Source: Bacillus sp. ISL-7
Lineage (GTDB): Bacteria > Bacillota > Bacilli > Bacillales_B > DSM-18226
Assembly: GCF_018613065.1 (NCBI RefSeq)
Contig: NZ_JAGGQW010000008.1
Coordinates: 1 to 63,980 of the forward strand
Direction of reading: 5' to 3'
Length of the DNA: 63,980 bases
Under the pieces are notes generated by a model. It searched no databases, was not told the origin of the DNA, and saw only the letters and a list, made by a program, of their open reading frames with translations. Position 1 is the stretch's first letter. The number at the start of each line of letters is the position of its first letter. Both the position numbers and the translations under genes were made by a program. This document shows positions 53,073-61,754 of this stretch, piece by piece.

Positions 53073-54860
53073 ATGGAAAATATAACAAAAATCCTTGGTA
53101 TAGCACCTTACGAAGAGTTAAGAAAATCAATGGAAAATGTAGGATCTACTTTCTCTAATATTTTGCTAAATACGTATACTGGTGATTTACAAGAAGGAAA
53201 AAAGCTAGCCCTGGAGGTGATTCATAACGATTACGATATTGTCATATCAAGAGGAGGTACAGCTGACTTAATTAGGAAGAATATATCTATACCAGTTATA
53301 GATGTTTCAATATCTGTTTATGACATTTTAGGAGCGATCAAACTAGCAAATAACTACACTTCTAAATTTGCTATTGTAGGTTATTCAAGTATTACTGAAA
53401 CGGCACATCTAATTTGTGACATATTAGATTATTCTGTGGAAATATATACGATAGATGATTCAAGTGATAAATTAGGTCTACTAAAATCACTGGGAAGAAA
53501 AGGGATTAAATTAGTTCTTTGTGATGCAATAACGAATAAACTAGCACTAGAAATTTCTTTAAATACGATCCTTATTACATCAGGAAGTGAAAGTATTAGA
53601 CGTACATTCGAACAAGCAATAGAGTTAAATATGCATCTTCAAAAATTAAAATTACAAAATAACTTACTCACAGAAGCTATTGAAAATTTTAAAACTGACT
53701 GTTTAATTTTATCCAGTCAGTTTGAATTGATTTATTCAAGTTTAGATACAGAAATTAATAACTCAATCTATAATTATTTGCTTCATAAAAAAGATACTAC
53801 TGCATTTAATGAATCACATACTTTTTATCATTCAGTAAACAACACTCTTTATAACTTAAAAGTAAATATTTCAAATAAGACAAATGATATTTTTTATATT
53901 GTAACCGTCCAAAAATCTGTAACACCTATCATGAATTCTAAATTCGGTGTTACATATGAAGATAAGTCAGAAGTGGAACAAAAATTAAATAATAACTTAT
54001 ATAAAAATCCTATTATCACAGATGATATTAACGATAAAATTAAACAAATTAATTTAAGTAATGCGCCCATTATATTACTAGGAGAAAGTGGTACAGGAAA
54101 AGATATCGTCTCTCAAAGTGTCTTCACCAGTCAAAATAATAACAAAAATACAATGGTAACAATTAATTCTAACTTACTAAATGATACAATGTGGAAACAC
54201 CTTTTAAACACAAGTAACGGCCCCTTCCTTGAGGTTGGTAATACAATCCAGTTTAATCACTTTGATAAAATTTCAAATGAAAACTTCGAAAAGTTAATCA
54301 CTATTATTGAATCTACTAACTTACACGTAAGTAATCGACTGATATTTATTTGCGAAAAAACATCTGAAGGTATTACATCAGAATTCTATAAAGAATTAAT
54401 GAATCGAATGAATTCTATAAGTTTTCTTCTACCTACATTAAGAGAAAGAAAAAATGAAATATCGGCTATATTAACGATGTTTTTAAATAAGGTAAATATT
54501 GAAAACAATACTGATATTATTGGGTACGAGCCCAATGCTCTGGCTACTCTTTCACAATATAATTGGCCAGGTAATTTCAAACAATTAAAACAAGTTCTAA
54601 CCGAATTAGTATACTTATCTAAATCGCTTTATATCACTAGTAATAATGTCAATAATATTATGGGCAAACAAAAAGTTGTTGAAAATATTTTTTACTCAGA
54701 GGATGAAATGAATATTTCATTTAACAGTAGCAAAACATTACATGAATTTAATTTGGATTTGATCAAGCTAGTACTTGATCAACATAACGGCAACCAAACT
54801 TTAACAGCTGAGCAGCTTGGTATCAGTCGAACAACGTTATGGAGATATTTAAATAAATAA
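53073..54860 (+). CDS. PrpR-N/AAA+/Fis-type regulator lacking the sigma-54 contact loop
   Basis: This 595-residue protein has AAGGGGA before the ATG. A PrpR-N-type sensor domain (about 1-190; DIVISRGGTADLIRK) and a linker are followed by an AAA+ domain (about 310-520) with Walker A LGESGTGKD. A C-terminal Fis-type helix-turn-helix ends it (TAEQLGISRTTLWRYLNK). The GAFTGA motif that contacts sigma-54 is absent and the Walker B region (FLEVGNTIQF) is degenerate. It may act without sigma-54. It is very AT-rich. Divergent placement makes it the likely regulator of the sugar-acid operon. Confidence 0.8.
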   Translation: MENITKILGIAPYEELRKSMENVGSTFSNILLNTYTGDLQEGKKLALEVIHNDYDIVISRGGTADLIRKNISIPVIDVSISVYDILGAIKLANNYTSKFAIVGYSSITETAHLICDILDYSVEIYTIDDSSDKLGLLKSLGRKGIKLVLCDAITNKLALEISLNTILITSGSESIRRTFEQAIELNMHLQKLKLQNNLLTEAIENFKTDCLILSSQFELIYSSLDTEINNSIYNYLLHKKDTTAFNESHTFYHSVNNTLYNLKVNISNKTNDIFYIVTVQKSVTPIMNSKFGVTYEDKSEVEQKLNNNLYKNPIITDDINDKIKQINLSNAPIILLGESGTGKDIVSQSVFTSQNNNKNTMVTINSNLLNDTMWKHLLNTSNGPFLEVGNTIQFNHFDKISNENFEKLITIIESTNLHVSNRLIFICEKTSEGITSEFYKELMNRMNSISFLLPTLRERKNEISAILTMFLNKVNIENNTDIIGYEPNALATLSQYNWPGNFKQLKQVLTELVYLSKSLYITSNNVNNIMGKQKVVENIFYSEDEMNISFNSSKTLHEFNLDLIKLVLDQHNGNQTLTAEQLGISRTTLWRYLNK

Positions 54861-54921
54861 AAAAGGCTCTTTGTCAATTGGTTTTGGTGACAAATTCTTA
54901 TACATTTATAATGACTGGTTT

Positions 54922-54974
54922 AAGTTATCCAGTTGCTTCTTGTTCAAACAAGAGTAACTGGATATTTTTTTGTT
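54922..54974 (+). terminator. intrinsic terminator of the PrpR-type regulator
   Basis: TATCCAGTT pairs with AACTGGATA (54926-54964), with an inner CTTGTTCAAACAAG stem, followed by TTTTTTT. Confidence 0.88.
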
Positions 54975-55029
54975 TATTTGATGAATAACGGTAAAAGGCT
55001 AAAAAAATTCTCGCTTGATTATTGCAGAT

Positions 55030-55291
55030 GAATTGAGCCACTTATGCGGAGAAGAGAGCCATCTTTTGCGGGGTGGAGAGCCAATATAAAAAGAACAACC
55101 TCTTGTATAATAAAGTTGCATGCAAATAAGCATGACACTAATTTACAGGAGGTTTTTTTATGATTAATTGTCGTAAAATTCTGAAACTGTATTTTGAAGG
55201 AGTCAGTCAGAAAGCCATTAGTTCTAGCACTGGACATTCTAGGAATACAGTCTCTGATTTCGTCCATCGTGTCAAGAAGCTTGGTATTTAA
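55030..55291 (+). mobile_element. IS21-type left-end remnant with IstA N-terminal fragment
   Basis: A 43-codon frame (55160-55291, RBS AGGAGG) begins MINCRKILKLYFEGVSQKAI and has SSTGHSRNTVSDFVHRVKKL, the helix-turn-helix start of IS21 IstA transposases. A TAA then ends it. Two related GAGCCA-N-TT..TGCGG segments upstream (55034, 55058) look like IS21 end repeats. The rest of the element is gone. Confidence 0.75.
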
Positions 55292-55347
55292 TGGGTAAAA
55301 TTAGTTAGTTTAGCAGGAAAGCTTTACTAGCAGAACCGCGATGCCAT

Positions 55348-55390
55348 ACAAATAAAAAGCCCCGGATCCACGATAGTGAATACAGGGCTA
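55348..55390 (-). terminator. intrinsic terminator of the rfb operon
   Basis: On the minus strand AGCCC...GGGCT arms enclose GTATTC/GTGGAT and are followed by TTTTT. Confidence 0.75.
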
Positions 55391-55397
55391 TGACAAT

Positions 55398-56426
55398 CTA
55401 TGATTGATCTAAAGAATACTGCTTCTTGAAGTAATTCTTGTATTCCCCACTAATAATTTGCTCCCACCACCACTTGTTATCCAAATACCATTCAATCGTT
55501 TGCGAGATTCCCGTTTCGAATGTGTAAATTGGTTTCCACCCTAGCTTCTCTAACTTCGTAGGGTCAATGGCGTAGCGCTTATCATGACCTAAACGGTCAG
55601 GGACAAACTCAATGAACTCTTCCGATTTTCCTAACGTGGTAATAATCGTTTTTACCACTTCTAAATTGGTCCGCTCGTTGTGCCCGCCTATGTTATAGAC
55701 TTCACCGGTAACACCCTTATGCAAAACTAGGTCTAGTGCTGCACAATGATCATGGACATGCAGCCAATCACGGATATTCTTTCCGTCACCATAAATTGGT
55801 ACCTTCTGATTATTTACTACGCGAGAAATCGTTAACGGGATCAATTTCTCTGGAAAATGGAAGGGACCATAGTTATTGGAACAGCGTGTAATATTAACTG
55901 GCAGTCCAAATGTTTCGTGATAGGCACGAACCAAGAAATCAGAGGAGGCTTTACTTGCACTGTATGGACTATTGGGTTGTAACGGAGTCTCTTCTGTAAA
56001 ACATGTCGATGAATCCAGCTCTAACTCACCGTATACCTCATCCGTTGATACATGAACAAACTTGGTGACTTCTATTTGTTTGGCGGCATCAAGTAACATT
56101 TGCGTCCCTAGCACATTCGTCCGAACAAATATTTCTGGGTCCGTAATTGAGCGATCGACATGGCTTTCTGCGGCAAAATGGACCACATAATCAAACTTTT
56201 CTTTTTCAAAAAGCGGTAGAATGGTTTCGCGATCAGCAATATCGGCTTTCATAAAATGATAGTTTTCCTTCATTTCGATCTCACAGTGCTTGGTTAGATC
56301 GCCCGCATAGGTTAATCCATCTAAATTATAAATTTCATACTGAGGGTATTTGTTAATCATATATTGAACAAAGTTTCCACCGATGAATCCGGCTCCACCA
56401 GTTACAAGAAGCTTTTTCCCTTGCAT
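55398..56426 (-). CDS. rfbB: dTDP-glucose 4,6-dehydratase
   Basis: The protein has 342 residues from the ATG at 56426 (GAGGTGAAGTA upstream; its ATG overlaps the rfbD stop as TAATG). This Rossmann SDR enzyme has GGAGFIGGNFVQ, HFAAESHVDRS, the catalytic YSASKASSD and RCSNNYGPFHFPEK. Second step of dTDP-L-rhamnose synthesis. Last gene of rfbACDB. Confidence 0.96.
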   Translation of the reverse strand: MQGKKLLVTGGAGFIGGNFVQYMINKYPQYEIYNLDGLTYAGDLTKHCEIEMKENYHFMKADIADRETILPLFEKEKFDYVVHFAAESHVDRSITDPEIFVRTNVLGTQMLLDAAKQIEVTKFVHVSTDEVYGELELDSSTCFTEETPLQPNSPYSASKASSDFLVRAYHETFGLPVNITRCSNNYGPFHFPEKLIPLTISRVVNNQKVPIYGDGKNIRDWLHVHDHCAALDLVLHKGVTGEVYNIGGHNERTNLEVVKTIITTLGKSEEFIEFVPDRLGHDKRYAIDPTKLEKLGWKPIYTFETGISQTIEWYLDNKWWWEQIISGEYKNYFKKQYSLDQS

Positions 56427-57280
56427 TACTTCACCTCTTGCTTTAACGCTTTTAAGTACTGCTTTAAGGATTCCTGCCAAGACGGCAATGGAATAAATCC
56501 ATTGTCCAGCAGCTTTTGCTTAGACAATCGCGAGTTCTTGGGACGGGCGGCCCTTGTCGGATATTCCTCTGTTTTAATCGAATGGACTTTTACTATTTTG
56601 CCCGCTTTGTGAAAAATTTCTTCGGCAAATTCAGCCCAGCTACAGAATCCCTCATTCGTGGCATGATAGATTCCATATCGATCCGTTTGAATCATATCAA
56701 TTAATAAACGCGACAAATCCAAGCTATTCGTAGGCGAACCCACTTGATCTCCCACCACATGTAGTTCATTTTTAGTTTCAGACAATCGCAGCATCGTTTT
56801 CACAAAATTATTCCCGTTTAATCCAAAAACCCATGATATCCGGACGATGAACCAATCGGATAAGGTCGTTTGGACAATTTTCTCCGCTTCATATTTGGTC
56901 TGCCCGTAATAACCGACGGGGTTGGGCGCGCTCGTTTCGTCAAAAGGTGCATCCCCCCATCCATCAAAAACATAATCTGTACTGATAAACATAAATTTAG
57001 CCCTTAGTTCCTTGGCGGCGCAGGCTAAATACTTGGTCCCATCAACATTCAACTTCCAGCAATTTTCCTGATCGTCCTCTGCTTGATCAACCGCCGTATA
57101 GGCAGCACAATGGATTATCGCATCCGGGTTGATTTCTTTTACAACCTTGTATACAGAACACTCATCTGTTATGTCCAGATCTTTTGACCCCACGCCAACC
57201 ATTTCAATACTGCGCCTCGCCCCTTCAAGAACCACATCAAAACCGAGCTGTCCTGTAAAACCCGTCACTAGAATTTTCAT
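56426..57280 (-). CDS. rfbD: dTDP-4-dehydrorhamnose reductase
   Basis: The 284-residue SDR enzyme has TGFTGQLGFDV (NADPH site), CAAYTAVDQAEDD, STDYVFDG and the catalytic YGQTKYEAE. It makes dTDP-L-rhamnose, the final step. It lies 3 nt after rfbC and overlaps rfbB by 1 nt. Confidence 0.96.
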   Translation of the reverse strand: MKILVTGFTGQLGFDVVLEGARRSIEMVGVGSKDLDITDECSVYKVVKEINPDAIIHCAAYTAVDQAEDDQENCWKLNVDGTKYLACAAKELRAKFMFISTDYVFDGWGDAPFDETSAPNPVGYYGQTKYEAEKIVQTTLSDWFIVRISWVFGLNGNNFVKTMLRLSETKNELHVVGDQVGSPTNSLDLSRLLIDMIQTDRYGIYHATNEGFCSWAEFAEEIFHKAGKIVKVHSIKTEEYPTRAARPKNSRLSKQKLLDNGFIPLPSWQESLKQYLKALKQEVK

Positions 57281-57283
57281 CGT

Positions 57284-57841
57284 TTATTCTCCAAAGTTAA
57301 AATTACTTTCTGCATCTGCCAGGAATGGAGCCATTTCATCCTTTGTAGATAGTATCGGAGTCACAACTGGCCATTCAATTCCAATGGTTGGATCGTTCCA
57401 GATGATGCCCCTGTCACATTCAGGTGCATACAAGTGGTCTACTTTATATTGAACTTCCACATCATCGGTCAACGTCAAAAATCCATGTGCAAACCCCTTA
57501 GGAATCAATAATTGACGTTTATTTTCCGCACTTAACTCGATTCCAAACCACTTCCCATACGTGTGGCTGTCTTTACGAAGATCGACGGCCACATCAAATA
57601 TCGCCCCTTGGGTACAGCGAACGAGCTTGGTTTGCGCTTTTGGATGTAATTGATAATGCAATCCCCGTAATGTCCCTTTGGCTGCCGAGAATGATTGGTT
57701 ATCTTGAACAAATTTCACAACGATTCCTGCTTCCTGTAGCCTTCCCTCACTATAGGTCTCCATAAACCAACCGCGATGATCGCCAAAAAGTTTTGGCTCG
57801 ATAATCATTACCCCTGGCAGGGAAGTCTCAATCACATTCAA
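57284..57841 (-). CDS. rfbC: dTDP-4-dehydrorhamnose 3,5-epimerase
   Basis: The protein has 185 residues from a TTG at 57841 behind AGAGGTGATAGG; this avoids an overlap with rfbA and gives the family's usual length. The cupin enzyme has KLFGDHRGWFMET, LRGLHYQ (catalytic His), GFAHGFLTL and a YAPECDRGIIWNDP C-terminal block. Third step of dTDP-L-rhamnose synthesis. Confidence 0.95.
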   Translation of the reverse strand: MNVIETSLPGVMIIEPKLFGDHRGWFMETYSEGRLQEAGIVVKFVQDNQSFSAAKGTLRGLHYQLHPKAQTKLVRCTQGAIFDVAVDLRKDSHTYGKWFGIELSAENKRQLLIPKGFAHGFLTLTDDVEVQYKVDHLYAPECDRGIIWNDPTIGIEWPVVTPILSTKDEMAPFLADAESNFNFGE

Positions 57842-57854
57842 CCTATCACCTCTT

Positions 57855-58733
57855 TTAATACTTGATGCTGCCATTGGCTACTTTTAATAAATATTGGCCA
57901 TAACCTGTCTTGGAGAATCTCTCACCTGATTCAATTAATCTATCAATATCAATCCAGCCATTGATATAGGCGATTTCTTCGGGTGCAGCGATTTTAATTC
58001 CTTGATGATCCTCAATTGTTTTTACAAAATTAGTGGCTTCCACTAAACTTTGATGTGTTCCCGTATCCATCCACGTAAAACCCCGCCCAAGCAGCTCAAC
58101 CTCGAGTTCTCCCATCCGTAAATATCGATCATTTACAGTGGTAATCTCTAACTCACCTCGTGCCGAAGGTCTGACACTTTTGGCAATATCCACAATTCGA
58201 TTGTCGTAAAAGTACAATCCCGTGATCGCATAATTTGATTTTGGTACCTGCGGTTTTTCTTCGACGCTTAATACTTTTCCATTTTCATTAAATTCCACTA
58301 CACCAAAACGCTCTGGATGTTGCACATGGTAACCAAAAATGGTTGCCCCACTCTCCTTTTGAGCCGCACGTTGGAGAATTTTTCGCATCCCACTGCCGTA
58401 GAAAATATTGTCTCCTAAAATCATCGCGACAGAATCATCGCCAATAAACTCTTCCCCAATTAAAAAAGCCTGGGCTAATCCATCTGGGCTCGCCTGGATT
58501 TTATATTCTAGATGTATTCCAAACTGTGATCCATCACCGAGCAGCGCCTCGAAACGCGGGGTATCCTCTGGAGTTGAAATAATCAGAATATCACGAATCC
58601 CTGCAAGCATTAAGGTGGAAAGCGGATAATAGACCATCGGCTTATCATAAATGGGTAATAATTGTTTACTGGTGACCATCGTTAACGGATATAAGCGTGT
58701 CCCGCTTCCACCTGCTAGAATAATAGCTTTCAT
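57855..58733 (-). CDS. rfbA: glucose-1-phosphate thymidylyltransferase
   Basis: The protein has 292 residues from the ATG at 58733 (GGAGGTTACG upstream). The nucleotidyltransferase has [31 protein letters not shown] and GDNIFYG. It makes dTDP-glucose, the first step. First gene of rfbACDB; glycosyltransferases using the rhamnose are not in this window. Confidence 0.96.
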   Translation of the reverse strand: MKAIILAGGSGTRLYPLTMVTSKQLLPIYDKPMVYYPLSTLMLAGIRDILIISTPEDTPRFEALLGDGSQFGIHLEYKIQASPDGLAQAFLIGEEFIGDDSVAMILGDNIFYGSGMRKILQRAAQKESGATIFGYHVQHPERFGVVEFNENGKVLSVEEKPQVPKSNYAITGLYFYDNRIVDIAKSVRPSARGELEITTVNDRYLRMGELEVELLGRGFTWMDTGTHQSLVEATNFVKTIEDHQGIKIAAPEEIAYINGWIDIDRLIESGERFSKTGYGQYLLKVANGSIKY

Positions 58734-59063
58734 CGTAACCTCCATTCCGGGTCGTTAGGGAAGGAATTTTGGTTTGGGCTGCCTATCGGGTTTCATTCCT
58801 TTATGTATTATGCTTATTTTGTAGTTCACGAAATATTCCACTGCTGAGTGCGAACAGGCATGCTCGTTGGTTTAAAAAACGCTTGAAAAAGCCCGATTTC
58901 TAGGGTGGTTTTGGTGATTGTTTTCGGGTTAGCTGTGAATCTAATAATAATTGACTGGATTGACACAAGAATGCCAATGTTTTCCCATAAATTATGATTG
59001 AATAGATGATTCAAAAACTGTAAAATTAATAGAATTGATTTTGCTAATCCATCGGAGGAAATT
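58734..59063. other. divergent intergenic region, rfbA / LCP gene
   Basis: It must contain promoters for both genes, but I see no strong -35/-10 pair, repeat or small gene. Confidence 0.4.
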
Positions 59064-60047
59064 ATGAAAAAGAAGAATAAACGCAAATGGAAGATTGCCG
59101 GCTTTAGCCTATTGGGGATTATTTTACTCATTGTTGCAGGCCTTGGATATGAATACTATAAGATACAGCCGAATAATCATTTTACCACGGTGCCTGTAGT
59201 TAGTTCAGGAAAAACGGACGATTCCACATCAACAAGTGAATCTGTCGAGGTAAAAGCACCCGTTTTTAACCTGTTATTGATCGGGTCCGATGAACGAAAA
59301 GGACAAAATGTGGGTCACTCGGATTCGATGATGTTGGTCCATGTCGATTTAACAAAACATCAATATGATGCGATTAGCATTCCACGTGATACCCGCGTTC
59401 ATTTAGATGGGTACGGCTATACCAAACTAACAAGTGTTCAATATATTATGCAGGCCACAAAAGGCGCCCAAAAAGGAGTAGAAGCAGCAGTCAATGCAGT
59501 CGCTGAATTAACAGGAACTCCGATCAATTACTATGTCGAAACCAATTATGGCGGCTTTCAAGCAATGGTTGATGCCGTCGATGGCATTGAGATGAGCGTA
59601 CCATTTGATGTGAAATTAACGCATCCTTGGTATGGTGAAAACAAGGATACAGTGATAAGTGCTGGAACCCATTCCTTTGACGGAAAAATGGTAGCTGAGG
59701 TTGTACACGAGCGCTATTCCCTCGCAAGTGGCGAATATGGTCGTCAAAAGTTACAAGAAGAAGCACTAAAAGGAATTACGAAGAAGGCCTTAAGTCCAAA
59801 TAATATCACCAACTTGCCTTCATTAGTGAAATCCATTCCTGACTTTGTGATTGCGACCAATATGTCTACACAAGATATGTTAAGCCTTGGACTAGCTGCG
59901 AAAGATTTCGACCCCAACACCCAGCTGGAATACCACCAAATCCCCGGTGAAGGAAAAAGAATGTACGATGATATCTTAAAAGCAAATAACTACCAGCTAG
60001 TGATTAATCAGGACAAAATCAAAGATCTAGTAGCTCAGAACTTTTAA
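59064..60047 (+). CDS. LytR-CpsA-Psr (LCP) wall-polymer ligase
   Basis: The 327-residue protein has a short basic N-terminus and one TM helix (about 9-31). An extracellular LCP domain follows, with the conserved LLIGSDERKG, HSDSMMLVHVD, SIPRDTRVHLDGYG and VHERYSLASGEYGR (Asp and Arg catalytic residues). LCP proteins attach teichoic acid or capsule polymers to peptidoglycan. Divergent location from the rhamnose genes suggests it may attach a rhamnose-containing polymer. CGGAGGA precedes the ATG. Confidence 0.92.
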   Translation: MKKKNKRKWKIAGFSLLGIILLIVAGLGYEYYKIQPNNHFTTVPVVSSGKTDDSTSTSESVEVKAPVFNLLLIGSDERKGQNVGHSDSMMLVHVDLTKHQYDAISIPRDTRVHLDGYGYTKLTSVQYIMQATKGAQKGVEAAVNAVAELTGTPINYYVETNYGGFQAMVDAVDGIEMSVPFDVKLTHPWYGENKDTVISAGTHSFDGKMVAEVVHERYSLASGEYGRQKLQEEALKGITKKALSPNNITNLPSLVKSIPDFVIATNMSTQDMLSLGLAAKDFDPNTQLEYHQIPGEGKRMYDDILKANNYQLVINQDKIKDLVAQNF

Positions 60048-60070
60048 ATAGAATGGACTGGTAACTCTAT

Positions 60071-60112
60071 TAAGTCGAATGATGATAAAGCATCATTCGG
60101 CTTTTTTTCGCT
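60071..60112 (+). terminator. intrinsic terminator of the LCP gene
   Basis: CGAATGATG (60075-60083) pairs with CATCATTCG (60091-60099), followed by TTTTTTT. Confidence 0.9.
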
Positions 60113-60160
60113 TTGGAGTGGGGAGGTAACCCTTTTAAAAATAGGCTTTGGCAAAGAAGT

Positions 60161-60650
60161 CAGTCACGTAGAGGGGCTCTACGTTACCCAATACGTTGGA
60201 ATTTCTTGAGTTCAGTCACGTAGAGGGGCTCTACGTTACCCAATACGTTGGAATTTATTAAGTTCAGTCACGTAGGGGGGTTCTACGTTACCCAAAACCT
60301 TGGAATTTCTTGAGTTCAGTCACGTAGAGGGGCTCTACGTTACCCAATACGTTGGAATTTATTAAGTACAGTCACGTAGAGGGGCTCTACGTTACCCAAA
60401 ACCTTGGAATTTCTTGAGTTCAGTCACGTAGGGGGGTTCTACGTTACCCAAAACCTTGGAATTTCTTGAGTTCAGTCACGTAGGGGGGTTCTACGTTACC
60501 CAATACGTTGGAATTTATTAAGTACAGTCACGTAGAGGCTCTACGTGACCCAAAACCTTGGAATTTCTTGAGTTCAGTCACGTAGGGGGGTTCTACGTTA
60601 CCCAATACGTCCAAAAATTCCGAGTACAGTCACGTAGAGCTACTAGGCGA
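60161..60650 (+). repeat. tandem array of a 52-bp two-hairpin unit
   Basis: Units begin (CAGTCACGTAG) at 60161, 60213, 60265, 60317, 60369, 60421, 60473, 60525 and 60575, with a partial one at 60627. The period is 52 bp, except for one 50-bp unit. Each unit has a stem ACGTAGAG-GGG-CTCTACGT and a small CCAA-TACG-TTGG or CCAA-AACC-TTGG hairpin. Variant units (ACGTAGGGGGG-TTCTACGT) replace A-T and G-C with G-T, which still pair as RNA from the + strand. No long ORF spans it. Confidence 0.9.
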
Positions 60651-60689
60651 CGAAAATGTGATTGAATCTCTAATCGCCTGACCTAAAAA

Positions 60690-60724
60690 TAAAAAAACAA
60701 CCCCTAAAAGACGGGATTGTTTTA
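60690..60724 (-). terminator. intrinsic terminator of the 36-residue protein gene
   Basis: On the minus strand ACAATCCC pairs with GGGGTTGT, followed by TTTTTTT. A GAAAACGTTTTC palindrome (60725-60736) adjoins it and is one mismatch from cre. Confidence 0.85.
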
Positions 60725-60739
60725 GAAAACGTTTTCATT

Positions 60740-60850
60740 TTATTGATGTGTTTCGATTAACTGGTCTCCTCTTTTCGCTGCAACCATTAGACTCATAATC
60801 AAAAGCATAGAGAACGATCCAACAAATAGGCCTGCAATAAATATAAACAT
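60740..60850 (-). CDS. 36-residue membrane protein under cyclic-di-GMP riboswitch
   Basis: A short ORF begins MFIFIAGLFVGSFSMLLIMS and ends AKRGDQLIETHQ: one hydrophobic helix, then a basic and polar tail. GGAGG lies 7 nt before the ATG. It resembles DUF3789-like micro-proteins (IAGLFVGSF motif), but that is only a likeness. The sequence 50 nt upstream is a cyclic-di-GMP riboswitch and a terminator follows, so this peptide is the only gene of the transcript. Function unknown. Confidence 0.75.
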   Translation of the reverse strand: MFIFIAGLFVGSFSMLLIMSLMVAAKRGDQLIETHQ

Positions 60851-60899
60851 AGTATTACCTCCTAGAGTGTGTTTTATAATTCGTAGTAAGGTGATCGAT

Positions 60900-60992
60900 C
60901 ATATTCGGTAACTGGCTAGCATAGTTTTGACAACCTTAGCCCCTCTAGTTTTGCGACACCATCTTTCAATGGGAGTGCCCTTTCGTACGAAC
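60900..60992 (-). promoter_or_regulatory. cyclic-di-GMP-I (GEMM) riboswitch
   Basis: The minus strand reads CGAAAGGGCACTCC, CATTGAAAGATGG (hairpin with GAAA-type loop), TGTCGCAAAACTAG, GGGGCTAAGG and GCTAGCCAGTTACCGAA. This is the GEMM-I order of conserved blocks (GGGCAAACC, GAAA loop, GACGCAAAGCC, CUAAGG, tetraloop receptor, GGUUACCGA). A TATAAT lies at 61015-61010. After the aptamer, ACCTT (60893-60889 region) could pair with the ribosome binding site, so control may be translational; no terminator precedes the ORF. Confidence 0.82.
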
Positions 60993-61213
60993 TATGTGTT
61001 TATTTTCATATTATACCATCGATTACTATGGATTAAATAGCCCTATTAACCTATTTAATATGATAATAAAGTGAAGCAACGACAGTCTTACATCCATTCG
61101 CACTTCACCACATTTATTGTCGAAATATTTTTTCAACTTTCGCGCATTTCTACGTTTTTCCCTAACAGTGGTTGGGTATCATAAAGGAAACAATCTGAAA
61201 ACTTAACACCCCT

Positions 61214-61261
61214 TAGTTGGGGAAGGCCTATTTGAGATCCCAACTATTGAAAGCGTTATCA
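61214..61261 (+). promoter_or_regulatory. inverted repeat and cre site before the 37-residue protein
   Basis: TAGTTGGG (61214-61221) pairs with CCCAACTA (61239-61246). Immediately after, TGAAAGCGTTATCA (61248-61261) fits the cre consensus TGWAANCGNTNWCA at every position. It lies 48 nt before the start codon, so CcpA control is likely. The rest of 60993-61308 shows nothing more than the riboswitch promoter. Confidence 0.8.
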
Positions 61262-61308
61262 ATAAAACTCATAAATGTTTATCTATGTCGATCATAGGAG
61301 TGGATTTC

Positions 61309-61422
61309 ATGGACAAGCAGGGGAATCTATTAATTGGATTAATTTGGGGTACATCACTAAGTGTTCCGTTATGGATTGCGTTTTTCGGTTGGATCAAAGT
61401 AATCACTCATTTTATTTTCTAA
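61309..61422 (+). CDS. 37-residue single-pass membrane protein
   Basis: A short ORF begins MDKQGNLLIGLIWGTSLSVP and continues as a hydrophobic helix ending FGWIKVITHFIF. AGGAG is 8 nt before the ATG. A perfect cre box lies upstream and a bidirectional terminator downstream. I do not recognise the family. Confidence 0.7.
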   Translation: MDKQGNLLIGLIWGTSLSVPLWIAFFGWIKVITHFIF

Positions 61423-61449
61423 TAGGCTGAACCGGCAACAGTATCATCT

Positions 61450-61501
61450 AAAAAAAAAGCGTAAAAATCCTTATCTCATAGGGGTTTTACGCTTTTTTTT
61501 G
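61450..61501. terminator. bidirectional intrinsic terminator
   Basis: GCGTAAAA (61459-61466) pairs with TTTTACGC (61485-61492), with A runs before and T runs after. It serves the convergent 61309 gene and the VanZ fragment. Confidence 0.9.
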
Positions 61502-61754
61502 ATAAAAATCGATTCACTATCCCATAAATCACAATTCCCACTATCGCTCCCGCACTATCAATGAAAACATCTTTTACCTGAGCCCCTCTGCCCGCTACAA
61601 ATAACTGGTGGAATTCATCAGAGACTGCAAAAAGGACACAGATCCCAATAACCAACAAAAGGCGTTTAATTCCTTTGATCCGATTAACTCCTAACGCAAT
61701 CTGCACCCATATAGCAAGAACCAGGTAATTATGGATGAAAATGAAAGTATTCAC
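61476..61754 (-). pseudogene. N-terminally truncated VanZ-like fragment
   Basis: The 92-codon frame has the C-terminal VanZ signature AVSDEFHQLFVAGRGAQVKD and VFIDSAGAIVGI. The N-terminal helices of full VanZ-like proteins are missing. The first codons overlap, in another frame, a CorA remnant, so the apparent start was created by a deletion joint near 61730. It is probably not functional. Confidence 0.65.

Noticed and set aside
60161..60650. Tandem array considered as a CRISPR
   Set aside because: The whole 52-bp unit repeats with no unique spacers, and no cas genes are present.
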